64,000 nucleotides of DNA from the NCBI RefSeq assembly GCF_002288925.2, contig NW_022098044.1:13396216-13460215 (forward strand), read 5' to 3'. This stretch comes from Delphinapterus leucas (taxonomy: Eukaryota > Chordata > Mammalia > Artiodactyla > Monodontidae). Under the pieces are notes generated by a model. The model worked only from the letters and a program-made list of their open reading frames with translations, was not told the DNA's origin and did no database searches. Below are positions 21,891 through 33,112 of the stretch, piece after piece; position 1 is the stretch's first letter, and each line of letters begins with the position of its first letter. The translations under genes and the position numbers were made by a program.

Positions 21891-23149
21891 TAGTTGAAAT
21901 GCATATTCCACCGAATGTGCTTATTTTGTGAAATCCTCAAAACAGATTGTAACAAAATATACCAGAAACTTTTGGAACACACATTGAGGTGTGTTTGTCC
22001 AGAGGAGAAAAGCAAGGTTTTGGGATGCCCGGTAGGGAAGGTGGTAAGTGTGTTAACTGAATATGTGAACTACATGTTAAAGTTTTAAGACCCTTTACTA
22101 AAGAATAAATGAGCCTTAAGGAATTGTGATTAATAGAAAGTAATAGTAAGTTGCACATAACAAACTTCAGGTTTCCCTGAAGAGGATATTATCTAGGAGA
22201 TGAGAATGCGGTGGAGGGAGAGTTTTAGTGGTGATTTTCATAATTAAGTGCTATAATCAAACCCATAATATTTATACTCTAAATTTTCCCCCAAGTTAAC
22301 GTCTCAGTTCTAAGAATCTGAGTCCTTCCTCTACAATTATTGATTAAATAGAGCTTTTTCCCCTCAGGCACTCATTTCATAATCATATACAATTTTGTAA
22401 AAACTCGAGATTTTTCAAAATATTTTGTACTTTTTTGTTGTGGCAATAAAAAGTGGACTGAGGCAAAAACAGCATTTTATAGTTGACCGATGATGTATGA
22501 TATACTATAATATAAAGTTAATTTATCATAGCCTCCAAGAATACTCATAAACCATACAGACAAATTTTACTGTTCCATTTAATGACTGACATGGGTTACT
22601 TAATATTTGATTTTAGATTGAAATGAAGCCATGAAATTAAACACTGATTTTCAGACCTAATGTGTGGAATTATTGCATTTCCCACTTAAAAACTAATTTA
22701 TTTATTTTTAAATTTGTTTCCAGAAGATGAGCTAAAAGAGGCGGTTTCAGTATTCCAGTTGAAAGCACTTCACATATAACACGTTGTTCGTGAGAATTCT
22801 GTTTATTCCCCCGATATGAAAGTCAAATTGGATTTAATCATCACTAAATTTTCTCTTTTTAACATTGGTTTTCAAAGCACTAGAAACACCTTGATGTGCT
22901 CTATGGGAATTTGGATCAGATGGATGCATCTTTAAAATCCTGTGAAACTGTGTGCGCATCAGTGACGCTTATGCTTCCTGTCTTCAACCAACAGCGCTTT
23001 ATGGGCATGAATTAAACAATATATGACTTAGAATAAAACAGTTTAAAGCTGTGTAATGCTTCCATCCCCATAACCACTAGCAGTGCTCAAGTGAGGGATA
23101 AACTGGGTGGCTGGGTCATTTAATTTATACCAAATGAACATATTCAACA
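21891..23149. other. Unassigned 1.3 kb, repeat-poor
   Basis: AT-rich unique sequence; no gene recognised. Open frames at 21894 (+) and 21937 (-) have no recognisable features. Confidence 0.5.
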
Positions 23150-23302
23150 GTGATTCCATCAACATGTATGGAGAGCTTACTATGCACAAAATACTTTACA
23201 TGGATAGTCTAGTTTGATTTTCACAGTAATTCTATGAGTTTGGAACTATGCATGATGCCCACTCAACAGACAAGGAAACACAAGCTCATGGAACAATAGT
23301 CA
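23150..23302 (-). mobile_element. MIR SINE (minus strand), first of two
   Basis: 'gagcttactatgcacaaaat', 'ttcacagtaattctatgagt' and 'cagacaaggaaacacaagct' are reverse-complement MIR blocks. It directly abuts a second MIR in the same orientation. Confidence 0.8.
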
Positions 23303-23530
23303 CTGAGTGCTTACTCTGTGGTACTCAGATTCTCAGTTGTTTAAATATGTTTTCTTATTTAATCCTTAGAGCAACCTAATGAAATAGGTACTATTATTAT
23401 TCCCATTTTATGAATAAGGGAACTGAGACTTAAGCAGTGTACTCATCTAAAATCATATCATCTGCTGATAAAAAAAGCCAAAGTCAGGCCATCTAACTTC
23501 AGAGTCCAAGTTCTTACAGCCATGCTATAT
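23303..23530 (-). mobile_element. MIR SINE (minus strand), second of two
   Basis: 'tgagtgcttactctgtggta', 'taatccttagagcaacctaa', 'aataggtactattattattc' and 'cagagtccaagttcttacag' are MIR in reverse complement. Head-to-tail with the preceding copy. Confidence 0.85.
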
Positions 23531-23689
23531 TCATAGAAGGCAGAACCAGTATTCACATCAGGTTCATCCAAACCTTTGTTTAATGGATATCTATCTATCC
23601 ATTTATCTATGCATTTAAAAAAATACCAAATGAAACAAAAATGCTATTGCCACTTACACTAGTGTGAACTTACCAGAACACTGCACCCA

Positions 23690-23930
23690 AGGTTGGAAAC
23701 ATCAATCCATTGTCACTCAGCTGGTAAGTGCCTTTCAATGTTCCTCCTTAAAATGCTTACTTCTCCTGGCTTCTAGGACACTAAAACCACCTGATTTTCC
23801 TCCAACACCTCTGGCCACAAATTCTCACTGTTCTTTGGTAATTTCTCCTCATCTCCCTGCCTTTTAAAAGATGGAGCACCGCAGGACTCAGTCTGGGGTG
23901 ACTTTTCTTTCTACACTCACTTCCTTAAAG
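23690..23930 (+). pseudogene. Decayed L2 reverse-transcriptase region
   Basis: 'cttctcctggcttctaggac' and 'ttggtaatttctcctcatct', followed by a remnant of the L2 reverse-transcriptase motif (PQGSVLGPLLF type): here the frame near 23875 reads APQDSVWGDFSFYTH. The motif glycine and proline pattern is broken, so this is an inactive fossil. Assignment rests on this motif and the surrounding block order. Confidence 0.6.
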
Positions 23931-24065
23931 GTTTTCTTTTTTTTTTAAGCATGGAGATCATAATCCAAGTCATGGAGCTTGATGTGATCACCTCAGAGGA
24001 ATAGGCAGAAAAAGAAAAGAAAAGGAAGCTAAAGAACTGGAAAAACTAGCAGATGAAGAAGACCA

Positions 24066-24190
24066 GGGAAATCCCTGGAGGCCAAGTGGTTAAGACTCTG
24101 TGCTCTCACAGCCAAGGGCCTGGGTTCAATCCCTGGTCAGAGAACTAAGATCCCACAAGCCACCCAGCTCAGCCAAAAAAAAAAAAAAAA
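24066..24190 (+). mobile_element. Short tRNA-derived SINE (older CHR relative)
   Basis: Starts gggaaatccctggaggccaa, has 'gtggttaagactctgtgctc' and 'gggttcaatccctggtcaga', ends 'cagctcagcc' plus an A-tail. It lacks the GC-rich tail domain of the young CHR copies. The bases gacca occur just before it and again after its tail, consistent with a short target duplication. Confidence 0.88.
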
Positions 24191-24202
24191 AAGACCAAAT
24201 GA

Positions 24203-24347
24203 TGTGTGTGTGTATATAGATAAGAATACCTGAAATCTGTGTGAGATGTTATGTTAGTTAGTTGACTGTAGTAATCATTTCAGTGTGTTATGTATATTAA
24301 ATCATCATGTGTACCTTAAATATCTAAATTCTTATTTAAAAGAAGAG
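24203..24347 (+). mobile_element. Truncated older L1 3' end
   Basis: 'gtgagatgttatgttagtta', 'gtaatcatttcagtgtgtta' and 'atcatcatgtgtaccttaaa' belong to an L1M-type 3' UTR. Flanked by the 10-bp repeat gaccaaatga at 24193-24202 and 24348-24357, so it is a separate insertion immediately beside the SINE. Confidence 0.75.
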
Positions 24348-24357
24348 GACCAAATGA

Positions 24358-24689
24358 ATGGATATTACTGACAACTCAGACTCATAGGAGGAAAGCCAGA
24401 GGAGATGCAAAAAAAGTAAAGTGTGGGAGAAAAGTAAAGGAAGAGGAGAGTTTAAAAGTAGAGGAAGCAACGAGCCACTGCACTTGATGCAAAGCAGAAA
24501 ATGCAGTGAGGACGTAAAGGGAAAAAGTGGATTTGACAGCAGTGTGTCATCCCTGCTGCAAGAAGTTCCCATAGAGTATGGTAAAGTGAGTTAAGGAGTT
24601 TATGGTAAAGGAGGAGGTGGGGTCCACTGTAATTTTGCAAAAGAGAGGAGGAGGGAATAAATGATGATAAAAGATGTGAACACTACCAT
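24358..24689. other. Unassigned, no gene seen
   Basis: Purine-rich on the plus strand. Minus frames at 24336 and 24452 reflect the polypyrimidine composition. Confidence 0.5.
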
Positions 24690-24830
24690 TCATCTATCCA
24701 TTCAGTATTTAATGAGCATCTACTATATGCCTGGAACTATTCAAGGAACTGGGTACACAACAGTGAACAAAACAAAAGACAAGCCCTATCTTCCTAGAGT
24801 TCCATTCTGATGGACAGATAAAAGTAAATA
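24690..24830 (-). mobile_element. L2 LINE 3' end (minus strand)
   Basis: 'attcagtatttaatgagcat', 'ctactatatgcctggaacta' and 'cacaacagtgaacaaaacaa' are the reverse-complement L2 terminus. Confidence 0.85.
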
Positions 24831-25496
24831 TTGCTATTAATCTATGAAGGATATTGTATGTAAAATACATACAGCTTGTTAACTCCTACTTCTATTATAC
24901 TAGTTTTATATCTGTACTGGCTTATTTACTACAATTTAAGTTCCCAAAATTAAAAAAAAAACCCTCACTTTATTTATTTTATTCATTTCTATATCTCTTT
25001 CCAATACACTCTGATATTTGACTTTATTTAATATAAAATATGTATTGGAGGAAGAAATAATAGGATTCTGTTTATCATTTGTTGTGGTAGATCAAACAGA
25101 AGAAAAAAAAAGGGAATGAGAAGAAAAGGGAAAGAGGGGAGGGGAGAAGAGACTTGTGTTTTATCATTCTATCTGGTTTCCTTCACCTGCTTTCCTCCCC
25201 CATCTCATCTTTGGACCATTCATGAGACCAAGTAAATTTCAACCCTTGAGTCTAAGCCTCTTGTTTCATGATCTAATCTTGGTTTATCGAGGATTCTGAT
25301 GACATGTACCTTAGCACACACTCAGCACAAGTCTACTTGATCATTTTTAACAATAAATTGGATTTCCTCCTACTTAGAAGGATTTTCAGAATTACTGACA
25401 ACTCTTGGTTCACTATTACTAGTACAGGGAACCAGAATCACTATTTCCCCATCTTCCATCTCTTCTCCCCAATGCAACCTCCAAGTACACACAGAC

Positions 25497-25541
<45 letters not shown>

Positions 25542-26559
25542 CACATTCTCTAAAACACCAAATGTGAAAAACATTCTCTTTCCTCCTTATCAGTGATAAT
25601 TATTCCACTTCCTTGCTTTATAAAGAGCACACACACGGGCTGAAATTTTCCCAGCAGAATGTCATCATTTGCTTTTCAAAGCAGGCAATAAATTAAAAAG
25701 CATTGTGGGTAACAGAATGCAAATGATGCAAGGCTGACACCTTCTTAACAAAGTTAAACTGTTAATATGCACCTGGAATCATCTGGGGAATGAGCAATGG
25801 ACCAGTTATGGAGCAGCTCTTCTAGCACCTTATTCCCTTGGTGAGGATGGGGGTGGGCACTCAGAATCACAGTATCCCACATGATTCCTAAGCCTGCTGA
25901 CTCTGAACGTCTTTTGGGGTTTTATGTGGAGGCTGATAAACACTATCTCAAACACTAATGTGTTCACTTGGAAAAATCCATTTAACCTAAACCTAATAGG
26001 AAGTTTGTTGACGTCAAATAACATCAAGTTTCTTGGTGATGAACTAGACCTCATGGAGAAATTTATCTGAAAACAATGAATCAGGAGAGAAGGAAAGTTA
26101 GGAGTACTTGAGAGACTATGAAATATCAAGGCAGCAAAAACTTTGCCTATACCCATGGTGTGTCAGTCTTTTTTTCTTGGTCCTAAATTCCCCCAGCTGA
26201 AAACTGCCAGTTCTAATTACAACTCAAAGACTCTTAATGCCAAAAGTCTATGTTTTTCCTAAAGAAAAGCTCTGTATTATTGTTTAAACTATTCTTTTTC
26301 AACGGTAAGACCACTTCAAGAAAGGTGAGTGTGTGTGTGTGTGTGTGTATTAGTTCAGTCTGCTAAAAAAGTAATATGCACACCTGACACTTAAATGTTA
26401 GTTTCTAAATACCACCTTCAAATAAGATCAAAACTCTTTGGGAAGAAAGGATGATTTTAGAGATGAATCAGGTACAGTACAAAACAAACTTAGAACATAT
26501 AGCGGTACCCTAAATAATGACATGCTCAAAGAATGACGGGGATGTGGCTGAGGGATAGA
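24831..26559. other. Unassigned, with two microsatellites
   Basis: No gene recognised. Pure CA repeat at 25498-25539 and short GT repeat at 26329-26349. A purine-rich patch lies at 25095-25150. The 108-codon minus frame at 25830-26156 has no recognisable feature. Confidence 0.5.
25498..25539 (+). repeat. (CA)n microsatellite
   Basis: About 20 CA units, pure except at the ends. Confidence 0.97.
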
Positions 26560-27186
26560 TGAGCCAGTATGAAGGAATTTCCACTATCCTAATTAAGGAC
26601 AATTTTAGCATCAAAATAAATAATACTGGTAATTAATTATAACTCAATGAAAAAGCTAATCAATGAATCCATAGAGATGTAAATCAATCAGAAAGAACAG
26701 TTCTTCCTTACAATGGAATGCCAACTAATAAATATAGAAGAAATAATAGAATTGGGAAATAACCATTTGGCTTCCACCATAATAGTACCATAATAATAAC
26801 TGTTCCAGGCAAAATATCATCAATGGATGCTAGCACTGATAGGTGAATATTTGATGAAAAACAGGACACTTATATTCTCAGGACATCTTTCCACTAGATA
26901 ATTGTTAATTAAAAAGGAAAAAAGTAACTTTATAGTAGAGAAGCTTGGCAGGCACCACCTTAAACAAGTGATCAAAGTGTAACATCATCAGTAATGGGAC
27001 AAATACATATTATATGGTTCTTAAAATGAAGCACTGAGAAAGAAAAAAAACATCATTTCTGTGGTATTCTTGCCAAAAGTACAGAACCTAAATTTAATCA
27101 TGAGAAGATATCAGGCAGACTTAGATTGAGAAAGACATTCTCCAAAATAACTGGACTGAAATTTTTTTAAAATGTAAAGGTCATGC

Positions 27187-27495
27187 CCAGCAATCCCACT
27201 ACTGGGCATATACCCTGAGAAAACCATAATTCAAAAAGAGTCATGTACCAGAATGTTCATTGCAGCTCTATTTACAATAGCCAGGATATGGAAGCAACCT
27301 AAGTGTCCATTGACAGATAAATGGATAAAGAAGATGTGGCACATATATACAATGGAATATTACTCAGCCACAGAAAGGAACGAAACTGAGTTGTTTGTAG
27401 TGAGGTGGATGGACCTAGAGTCTGTCATACAGAGTGAAGTAAGTCAGAAAGAGAAAAACAAATACCATATGCTAACACATATATATGGAATCTAA
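27187..27495 (+). pseudogene. L1 ORF2 C-terminal remnant
   Basis: In frame from 27187 to the natural stop: AIPLLGIYPEK, then MFIAALFTIARIWKQPKCP and IYTMEYYSATERNE, the conserved C-terminal end of mammalian L1 ORF2p (endonuclease-reverse transcriptase). About 102 residues remain of a protein near 1,270 residues, without the endonuclease or RT domain. No frameshift in the remnant, in line with a young copy, but it is non-functional through truncation. Confidence 0.92.
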
Positions 27496-27872
27496 AAAAA
27501 AAAAAAAAAAGGTCATGAAGAACCTAGGGGGAAGATGGGAATAAAGATGCAGACCTACTAGAGAATGGACTTGAGGATACGGGGAGGGGGAAGGGTAAGC
27601 TGGGACAAAGTGAGAGAGTGGCATGGACATATATACACTACCAAATGTAAAATAGCTAGCTAGTGGGAAGCAGTCACATAGCACAGGGAGATCAGCTCGG
27701 TGCTTTGTGACTGCCTGGAGGGGTGGGATAGGGAGGGTGGGAGGGAGGGAGATGCAAGAGGGAAGAGATATGGCAACATATGTATATGTATAACTGATTC
27801 ACTTTGTTGTAAAGCAGAAACTAACACACCATTGTAAAGCAATTATACTCCAATAAAGATGTTAAAAAAAAA

Positions 27873-27918
27873 GTAAAAAGAAACAGGTCAAATTAATTTT
27901 AATAAAATAATTTACATT
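27873..27918 (+). other. Candidate L1 3'-transduced segment
   Basis: 46 bp of non-L1 sequence between the L1's own A-run and a second A-run, inside the target-site duplication. It carries an AATAAA hexamer at 27901-27906, about 13-18 bp before the second A-run, as expected if transcription read through the L1 signal and used a downstream one. The source locus is unknown. Confidence 0.6.
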
Positions 27919-28244
27919 AAAAAATGTAAAGGTCATGAAACGTAAAGCATGATCAAGGAATTGTTCTAGATTAAAGAAGACTCGAGATTTGACAACTAAA
28001 TGAAACATATTGTTCTGAACTGGATCTTATAGCCAATTCAGATCTTTTTGTTATAAAGGGCATTACTGAATCAAACATTTTTTAATAAGACCTGTAGATT
28101 GTTTTACTGTATCAATTGTTATTGATTTTTATAATTGTACTGTAGTTATATACAGGAATACCATTGTTTTTAGGAAATGTACACTGAGATATTTAAAGGT
28201 AAGTTTGCATTATGTCAGCAACTTATTCTCCAATAGCTCAGAAA

Positions 28245-28300
28245 AAGAAATAGTGTGTGTCTGTGTGCATGTGTGTGTGCGTGTGTGAGAGACGGAGGGA
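28245..28300 (+). repeat. Imperfect (GT)n tract
   Basis: GT-rich with interruptions (gtgtgtctgtgtgcatgtgt), lying within the old L1 3' UTR, a known place for such tracts. Confidence 0.85.
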
Positions 28301-28437
28301 GGAAAAGAGGGAGCAGATGTGTAAAATATTGACATTTGAGGACTCTCAGTGAAGGTATTTGGATAGTTTTTCCAACTTTTTAATAAAGTTGAAATTATTT
28401 AAAGATAAAAGCTTAAAAATAAAAAAGTAAAAAAATA

Positions 28438-29004
28438 TATATGAAAGGTATGTCACATGAGATTGACGATACTGTAGTTTCCTGCTTTTAAAGATTCGAT
28501 TACTCCCCAACTTTATTATTTTAAAAGAAAATTTTACAGTCTTTTGGTGAAGTCTAAAAACTGAGATTCTGTCTCATCTTAGTAAAAGGAATCCACAAGA
28601 ACTCTAAATTACATATACAACAAAACAAACATATTAAATAAATCTGTAATTTGTCGGCAGTGGTCTGTCTTCAAACTTTACAATGTGCCTTTGAGATCCA
28701 TTTTACTACTAATGGCATTTCAGGGCTTGCCCAGAACACTTGGCTCAAATTTTCCTGTTAAGCATCCCAGAGAAACTACAGCCATGGATAAAGGGCAGGA
28801 TGGAGAACAGTAAGATTGAGATTCCCTGCTAGAGAAATTCTGATGAGTTACTTTTGTTAATCCTGCTGGTCTCTTTGGAAAACAAAGATCAGCACTTTAT
28901 ACATAGTAGAATTACAATAAGGCGGAGAGGTGATATAACGATATATTTTTCTCCTTTTGCGGATTATCTTCCCCCAAAGACGATCTTTGGAAACAAAGGA
29001 AAAG
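28438..29004. other. Unassigned, no gene seen
   Basis: AT-rich unique-looking sequence. Confidence 0.5.
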
Positions 29005-29140
29005 TAGCAGCATGGTATAGCGGAAAGAGGTTGAAGAGTTTGAAGTCAGATAGATCCTTATTTAAATTGGGGAAAATTATTTAAGGACTTTAATCTTAGT
29101 ATACTTATCTATGAAAACATGGAAACTAATAATTTTGGGG
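29005..29140 (+). mobile_element. MIR SINE, degraded
   Basis: 'agcatggtatagcggaaaga', 'agtttgaagtcagatagatc' and 'ttaatcttagtatacttatc' correspond to the first half of MIR. Confidence 0.6.
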
Positions 29141-32100
29141 TATATTTCCAAAAACAAGTAAGCTAAAATGTGGAATGTGCTATATATTCTCCATTTTCCC
29201 CTCCAGGTCTTCTTCATCTTGCTCCATCCTGCTCTGTGTCCTAGGAAACTGACCTCAAAGACTGGTTTAACCAAGCTTTCTTGCCTTGGTTGGGTTTGGA
29301 CAAACTGTGGCATATTCAGGAGATCAGGAGTTAATAAGAGAAAAAGGTATGGCATTTATTCCTTCATGTCCCTCCCTATGAAAACATTGTTTGGCAGTGG
29401 CTGCAATATTCTTCCCTGTCGGACACTCCTTACCGTGCAGATACATCTCTCACAGGCTAGGGCAACTCTTCCTTGGTTCTACCCCTCTACCTCACTAAGG
29501 TGATAATACCTTCCCACTATTGCCCTTTCCAGAGTGCTTCACCATCCTTTAATGATTCCCTTAATCTTGCCTTCAAAAACAGTCCCTTCATTGATCTCTT
29601 CTCAATTACCTCTTTGCCATCTTCCAGCTTTTTGCTGCTAGAACATAGACTGATTCAAGAACAATCCTGACATTCGAAGAAGGCCAGTTTTACAATCCTT
29701 ACTTCATCTGGCTCTGCTATGGTCAAGTTTAAGAAACTTCATAGCAAGGGATGGACAGGCTCTCCATTTGCTCTTTGAGGTTGAAAGGAGACTCTAGTTA
29801 CAATGCTTCAACTCTTTCACAGCAAAATTCTTATCAGGAACCACCTAACCAACCCTTAAAATGAAAGGCAATCTTGATGATTGGATATGGGGGTCTGGTC
29901 CCTGAAAAGTAAAACAGTCCAGATTTTGTTCATTTGCAGTCCTGTAGTCCTTGTGCTGAAAAGATAAGGTAATTCATGCTTAATGTACTATTTATTAAGG
30001 ATTAGCAATAATATTCCTTAATATTTTCTACAATAGTATCAGGCAAAAGGGGAGAAAGCAAAGGAGAAAATGGGTTTAATATAGTTAAACTCTATGATTA
30101 TTGACCTTCCAGAGGGATTTCATGTCTATGATCTTATTTATTTTCTTAGCTTTTACTTCAATAGGTTGTATAATATCTGAAACCCACGTCAATTTGTTCC
30201 TTGTTCCTGGCATTTTCTCTCTCTTACATCAAACATCTGGGAGCATTTTACAAGGCTTTCCTGTAATCTGGCAAACTATATACACATGTGTCTTTTAGGA
30301 GTCCAATTTTCTCCACCCAGTAATTGGTGAATGCAGAGAAACAAAGTATCATTTTATTTTACATAATGGTACTATGTAAAATGATTCACTAATTCAGTTC
30401 TGAAAAATAATAATCACAAGTTGGAAGATTTAAAAACACATGTGAGAAGACAGCACCCAGGGAAATCTAGGTTCTTAGTGCTTACACAAGCTCACTCTTG
30501 CCCCCTGCAGTTTGCTGAGAGACAGAAAAATATTTTGCAATTAGCTTTGTGTGTTGCTTGCAAACTTCAGCTGAAATGTTCATTTGCCTTATAAGGAGCT
30601 GTCAGTACCTCTAGGAATACACCACACAACAGTATCATTTAGAAACAATGTTGTTTCCACATCACGTAATAAATATGTCTCTGTTCTTCCTTTGTCGCCA
30701 CTTCTTGTTTATTAAGAAAAATAAGAGAAAATTGTCCAGGAAAAATGCAACCCGCAACTTAATATGGATTACTATGTTTTGTACTTCTTACAATTTGAAA
30801 TAAATGTCTACATAAAAGAAAGATACAGCAATAGCTAATGCCTTTCCCTGGGTAGTAATACAATTTTGAAAAATAGAATGCCTAAGTAAATTAATTGGGC
30901 AAGCTTATCTTTTCGCCTGCAGTCTCATCTTACTAATGAGACTGCTAAGAAAATTTCCCCTCGAGAGCCCTACAATTCAGCACCCACACCGTTGGACAGT
31001 ACCATCTCAGCAAGCATCTACACAAAACCATCCAATTGAATGTAAACTGAGGAATACAAAATGATTTCGTGTGGTGACTAAGACCTAGAAACCAAAGCTT
31101 TCAATATACACCCCCTACACCCTATGAAAAACTGATATTCTCTGGTTTAAGTAAAATGCGAAAACAAAACAAACACTTTTTTGTCCCCTAATAGCGCAAG
31201 ATAAAATTTCAAACAAGAGTGCCAAGCAGCCACTCCTCAAACCTACCTCTGCAGTGGATTATTCATATCAATAAGGAATTAAGGGAAGAATTCGTGGTTT
31301 CATCTATTTTTAAAAAGTGAATGGACTACATCTCATACCAAATAAACTAAATGAAAATGAACAGCTTTCTTTTTTAATACTGTGATACAGTTTAATTTAT
31401 AAGTCAGAGTTAGTACAGATTCTAAATATGCTATCATCCAAGTAACAATTCACAATCTTAAGTCTGACCTACAAAGTCTTTTTCAAGTGCTGTAAGAGCC
31501 TGAAGTCACTCCATCTGTGGGCATCTCTGACTGAGCAAACCAGGTAGTATCAGATATTAATAGATATTAGTTCACTGTTGATGTCAGACCAAGACTAGCC
31601 TTAATTTCTTTTCATTAGGGAAATATACGAAGAGAGCCGACGAAATAAACACTGCCCGTTTCTTCTACTATTCATTATATGTACTATTTTTACATTACTC
31701 ATTTTTCTATTATGTATGCAATCCATTGAAACCATTTCCATTTTTGTGGTTCAGGAACAAATTATAATACTCTAGGTTTTGTGTTGTCAAGAGCAAAGCA
31801 GAAGGAAACTCATGCCTCTCCAATTCTGTATTTTATAACTCTATTAAAGCCACTAAGTTGTCATTAGAACTTTGGCAGGTTTAGCACACTGAGCCTTATT
31901 AAGCTCACTGTCAATTACAACCCCACATAGACAGCTGTGTACTCTTCCAAGGGGGTGTGTCCTTGTCTGGGAGCAGAATTTATCCTTATCTACTTTCATC
32001 TTTTCAGCACCATCTATCATTTCCATCTGTAAATATATTTTAGAATATCAATTACATCATTATTATGTGTTGTAACTTCACATTATACAGAAAGAAATAC

Positions 32101-32344
32101 CATTGTTTCTATAGTTACAGCTAAGTGCTTTATTTTTTTAATGTGTAAAAATTGTGGAATAGGACAGGACTTAAGGCAAAGCTGTGAATATAAATCCCAA
32201 TTCAGACTGAAAAATATCCATTAATCAGCATACTTAGAATATATTACTTCAACTAACAACAATTACATTGAATTATGCCATTATTCAGCCCACAGGTCTC
32301 CATAATTTCCCATAAACATAGATGAAAGGCTTGGCAAAGATTTA
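29141..32344. other. Repeat-poor 3.2 kb block, no gene recognised
   Basis: No SINE, LINE or LTR was recognised here. AT-rich. The frames at 29077-29355 (-), 29168-29503 (+), 29473-29670 (+) and 30101-30298 (+) were examined: no domain or paired splice sites stand out. Lack of insertions over this length makes it a place to check for conserved non-coding elements. Confidence 0.45.
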
Positions 32345-32650
32345 TATGTTCACTTATTTATTGATTACCTCCTATGCATCAGGCACTGTTCTGGGTGCTA
32401 GGAATACAGCTTTGAACAAGACAGATAAAGTTCCTTCTCTCATGGGTTGTACATGCTAGCTGGGAAAGAGAGATGATATTAAATTAAAGGTGTCATAGTA
32501 GTAGTGACTAGGAATGCTACTCTAGGCAAGGTGGTCATGACAAATGTTGCTGAGATTATGACATTTAAGCTGAGACTTGAATGTCAAGAAGGAGCCAGTT
32601 ATGCAATGATCTGTAGGAAATGCATATCAGTCTAAGGGAACAACCAGTGA
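32345..32650 (-). mobile_element. L2 LINE 3' region (minus strand)
   Basis: 'cctcctatgcatcaggcact', 'gttctgggtgctaggaatac', 'tttgaacaagacagataaag', then 'tttaagctgagacttgaatg' follow the L2 reverse complement inward for about 300 bp. Confidence 0.88.
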
Positions 32651-32779
32651 AAAAAATGTGAGTTAGGATTGATCTATCTCAGACTGTTAGAGAAACAGAA
32701 ATGTGTGGCTGAAGTCCAGGTAAACAATTTCTTCTACATTTATTTGATCTACTAGCTACTAACCTTATAAAAATAAAAT

Positions 32780-33112
32780 ATAATCAGATTAGGACATGGA
32801 TAAATCGCAAGATAATTATGCTGAGCGAAAATGCCAAAGGGGGGGAAAAGAGTACATACTATATGATTTCATTTACATAAAATTCTAAAACTACAGACAA
32901 AAATTTAGGGACTGAAAGCAAATCAATGGTTGTCTCAGTGAGAAATGTATTACAAAGGGACTCAAAGATGTTTGGGGGGGGATGATGGGAATAGTTGTAA
33001 TTTTTATTGTGGTAATGGTATCATGACTGTATGTATAAATGCCAAAACCAATCAAATTGCATATTTTAAATATGTGCAGTTTATTGTACATCAATAATGC
33101 CTCAATTAAGCT
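32780..33112 (+). mobile_element. Old L1 3' end (L1M type)
   Basis: 'tgatttcatttacataaaat', 'aaatcaatggttgtctcagt', 'ggtatcatgactgtatgtat' and 'tcaataatgcctcaattaag' match an L1M 3' UTR in plus orientation. Confidence 0.8.

Larger units (their letters stand above)
27186..27920 (+). mobile_element. Young L1, 5'-truncated, with probable 3' transduction
   Basis: Contains the last 102 codons of ORF2, the internal A-run (27493-27510), the purine-rich 3' UTR (gatagggagggtgggaggga) and the terminus 'ccaataaagatgtt' plus A-run at 27864-27872. A further 46 bp follow, then a second A-run. A perfect 17-bp duplication aaaatgtaaaggtcatg (27169-27185 and 27921-27937) encloses all of this, including the extra 46 bp. 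Confidence 0.93.
26560..28437 (+). mobile_element. Old L1 3' region (L1M type), interrupted
   Basis: Left part contains 'caccaccttaaacaagtgat' and ends at 27185. The right part from 27938 holds 'gataattgtac'-like text ('ttataattgtactgtagtta'), 'ttaggaaatgtacactgaga' and the terminal 'aaagttgaaattatttaaag', the known end of an L1M-type 3' UTR. A young L1 (27186-27920) splits it and duplicates 17 bp of it. The left limit is uncertain. Confidence 0.65.
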
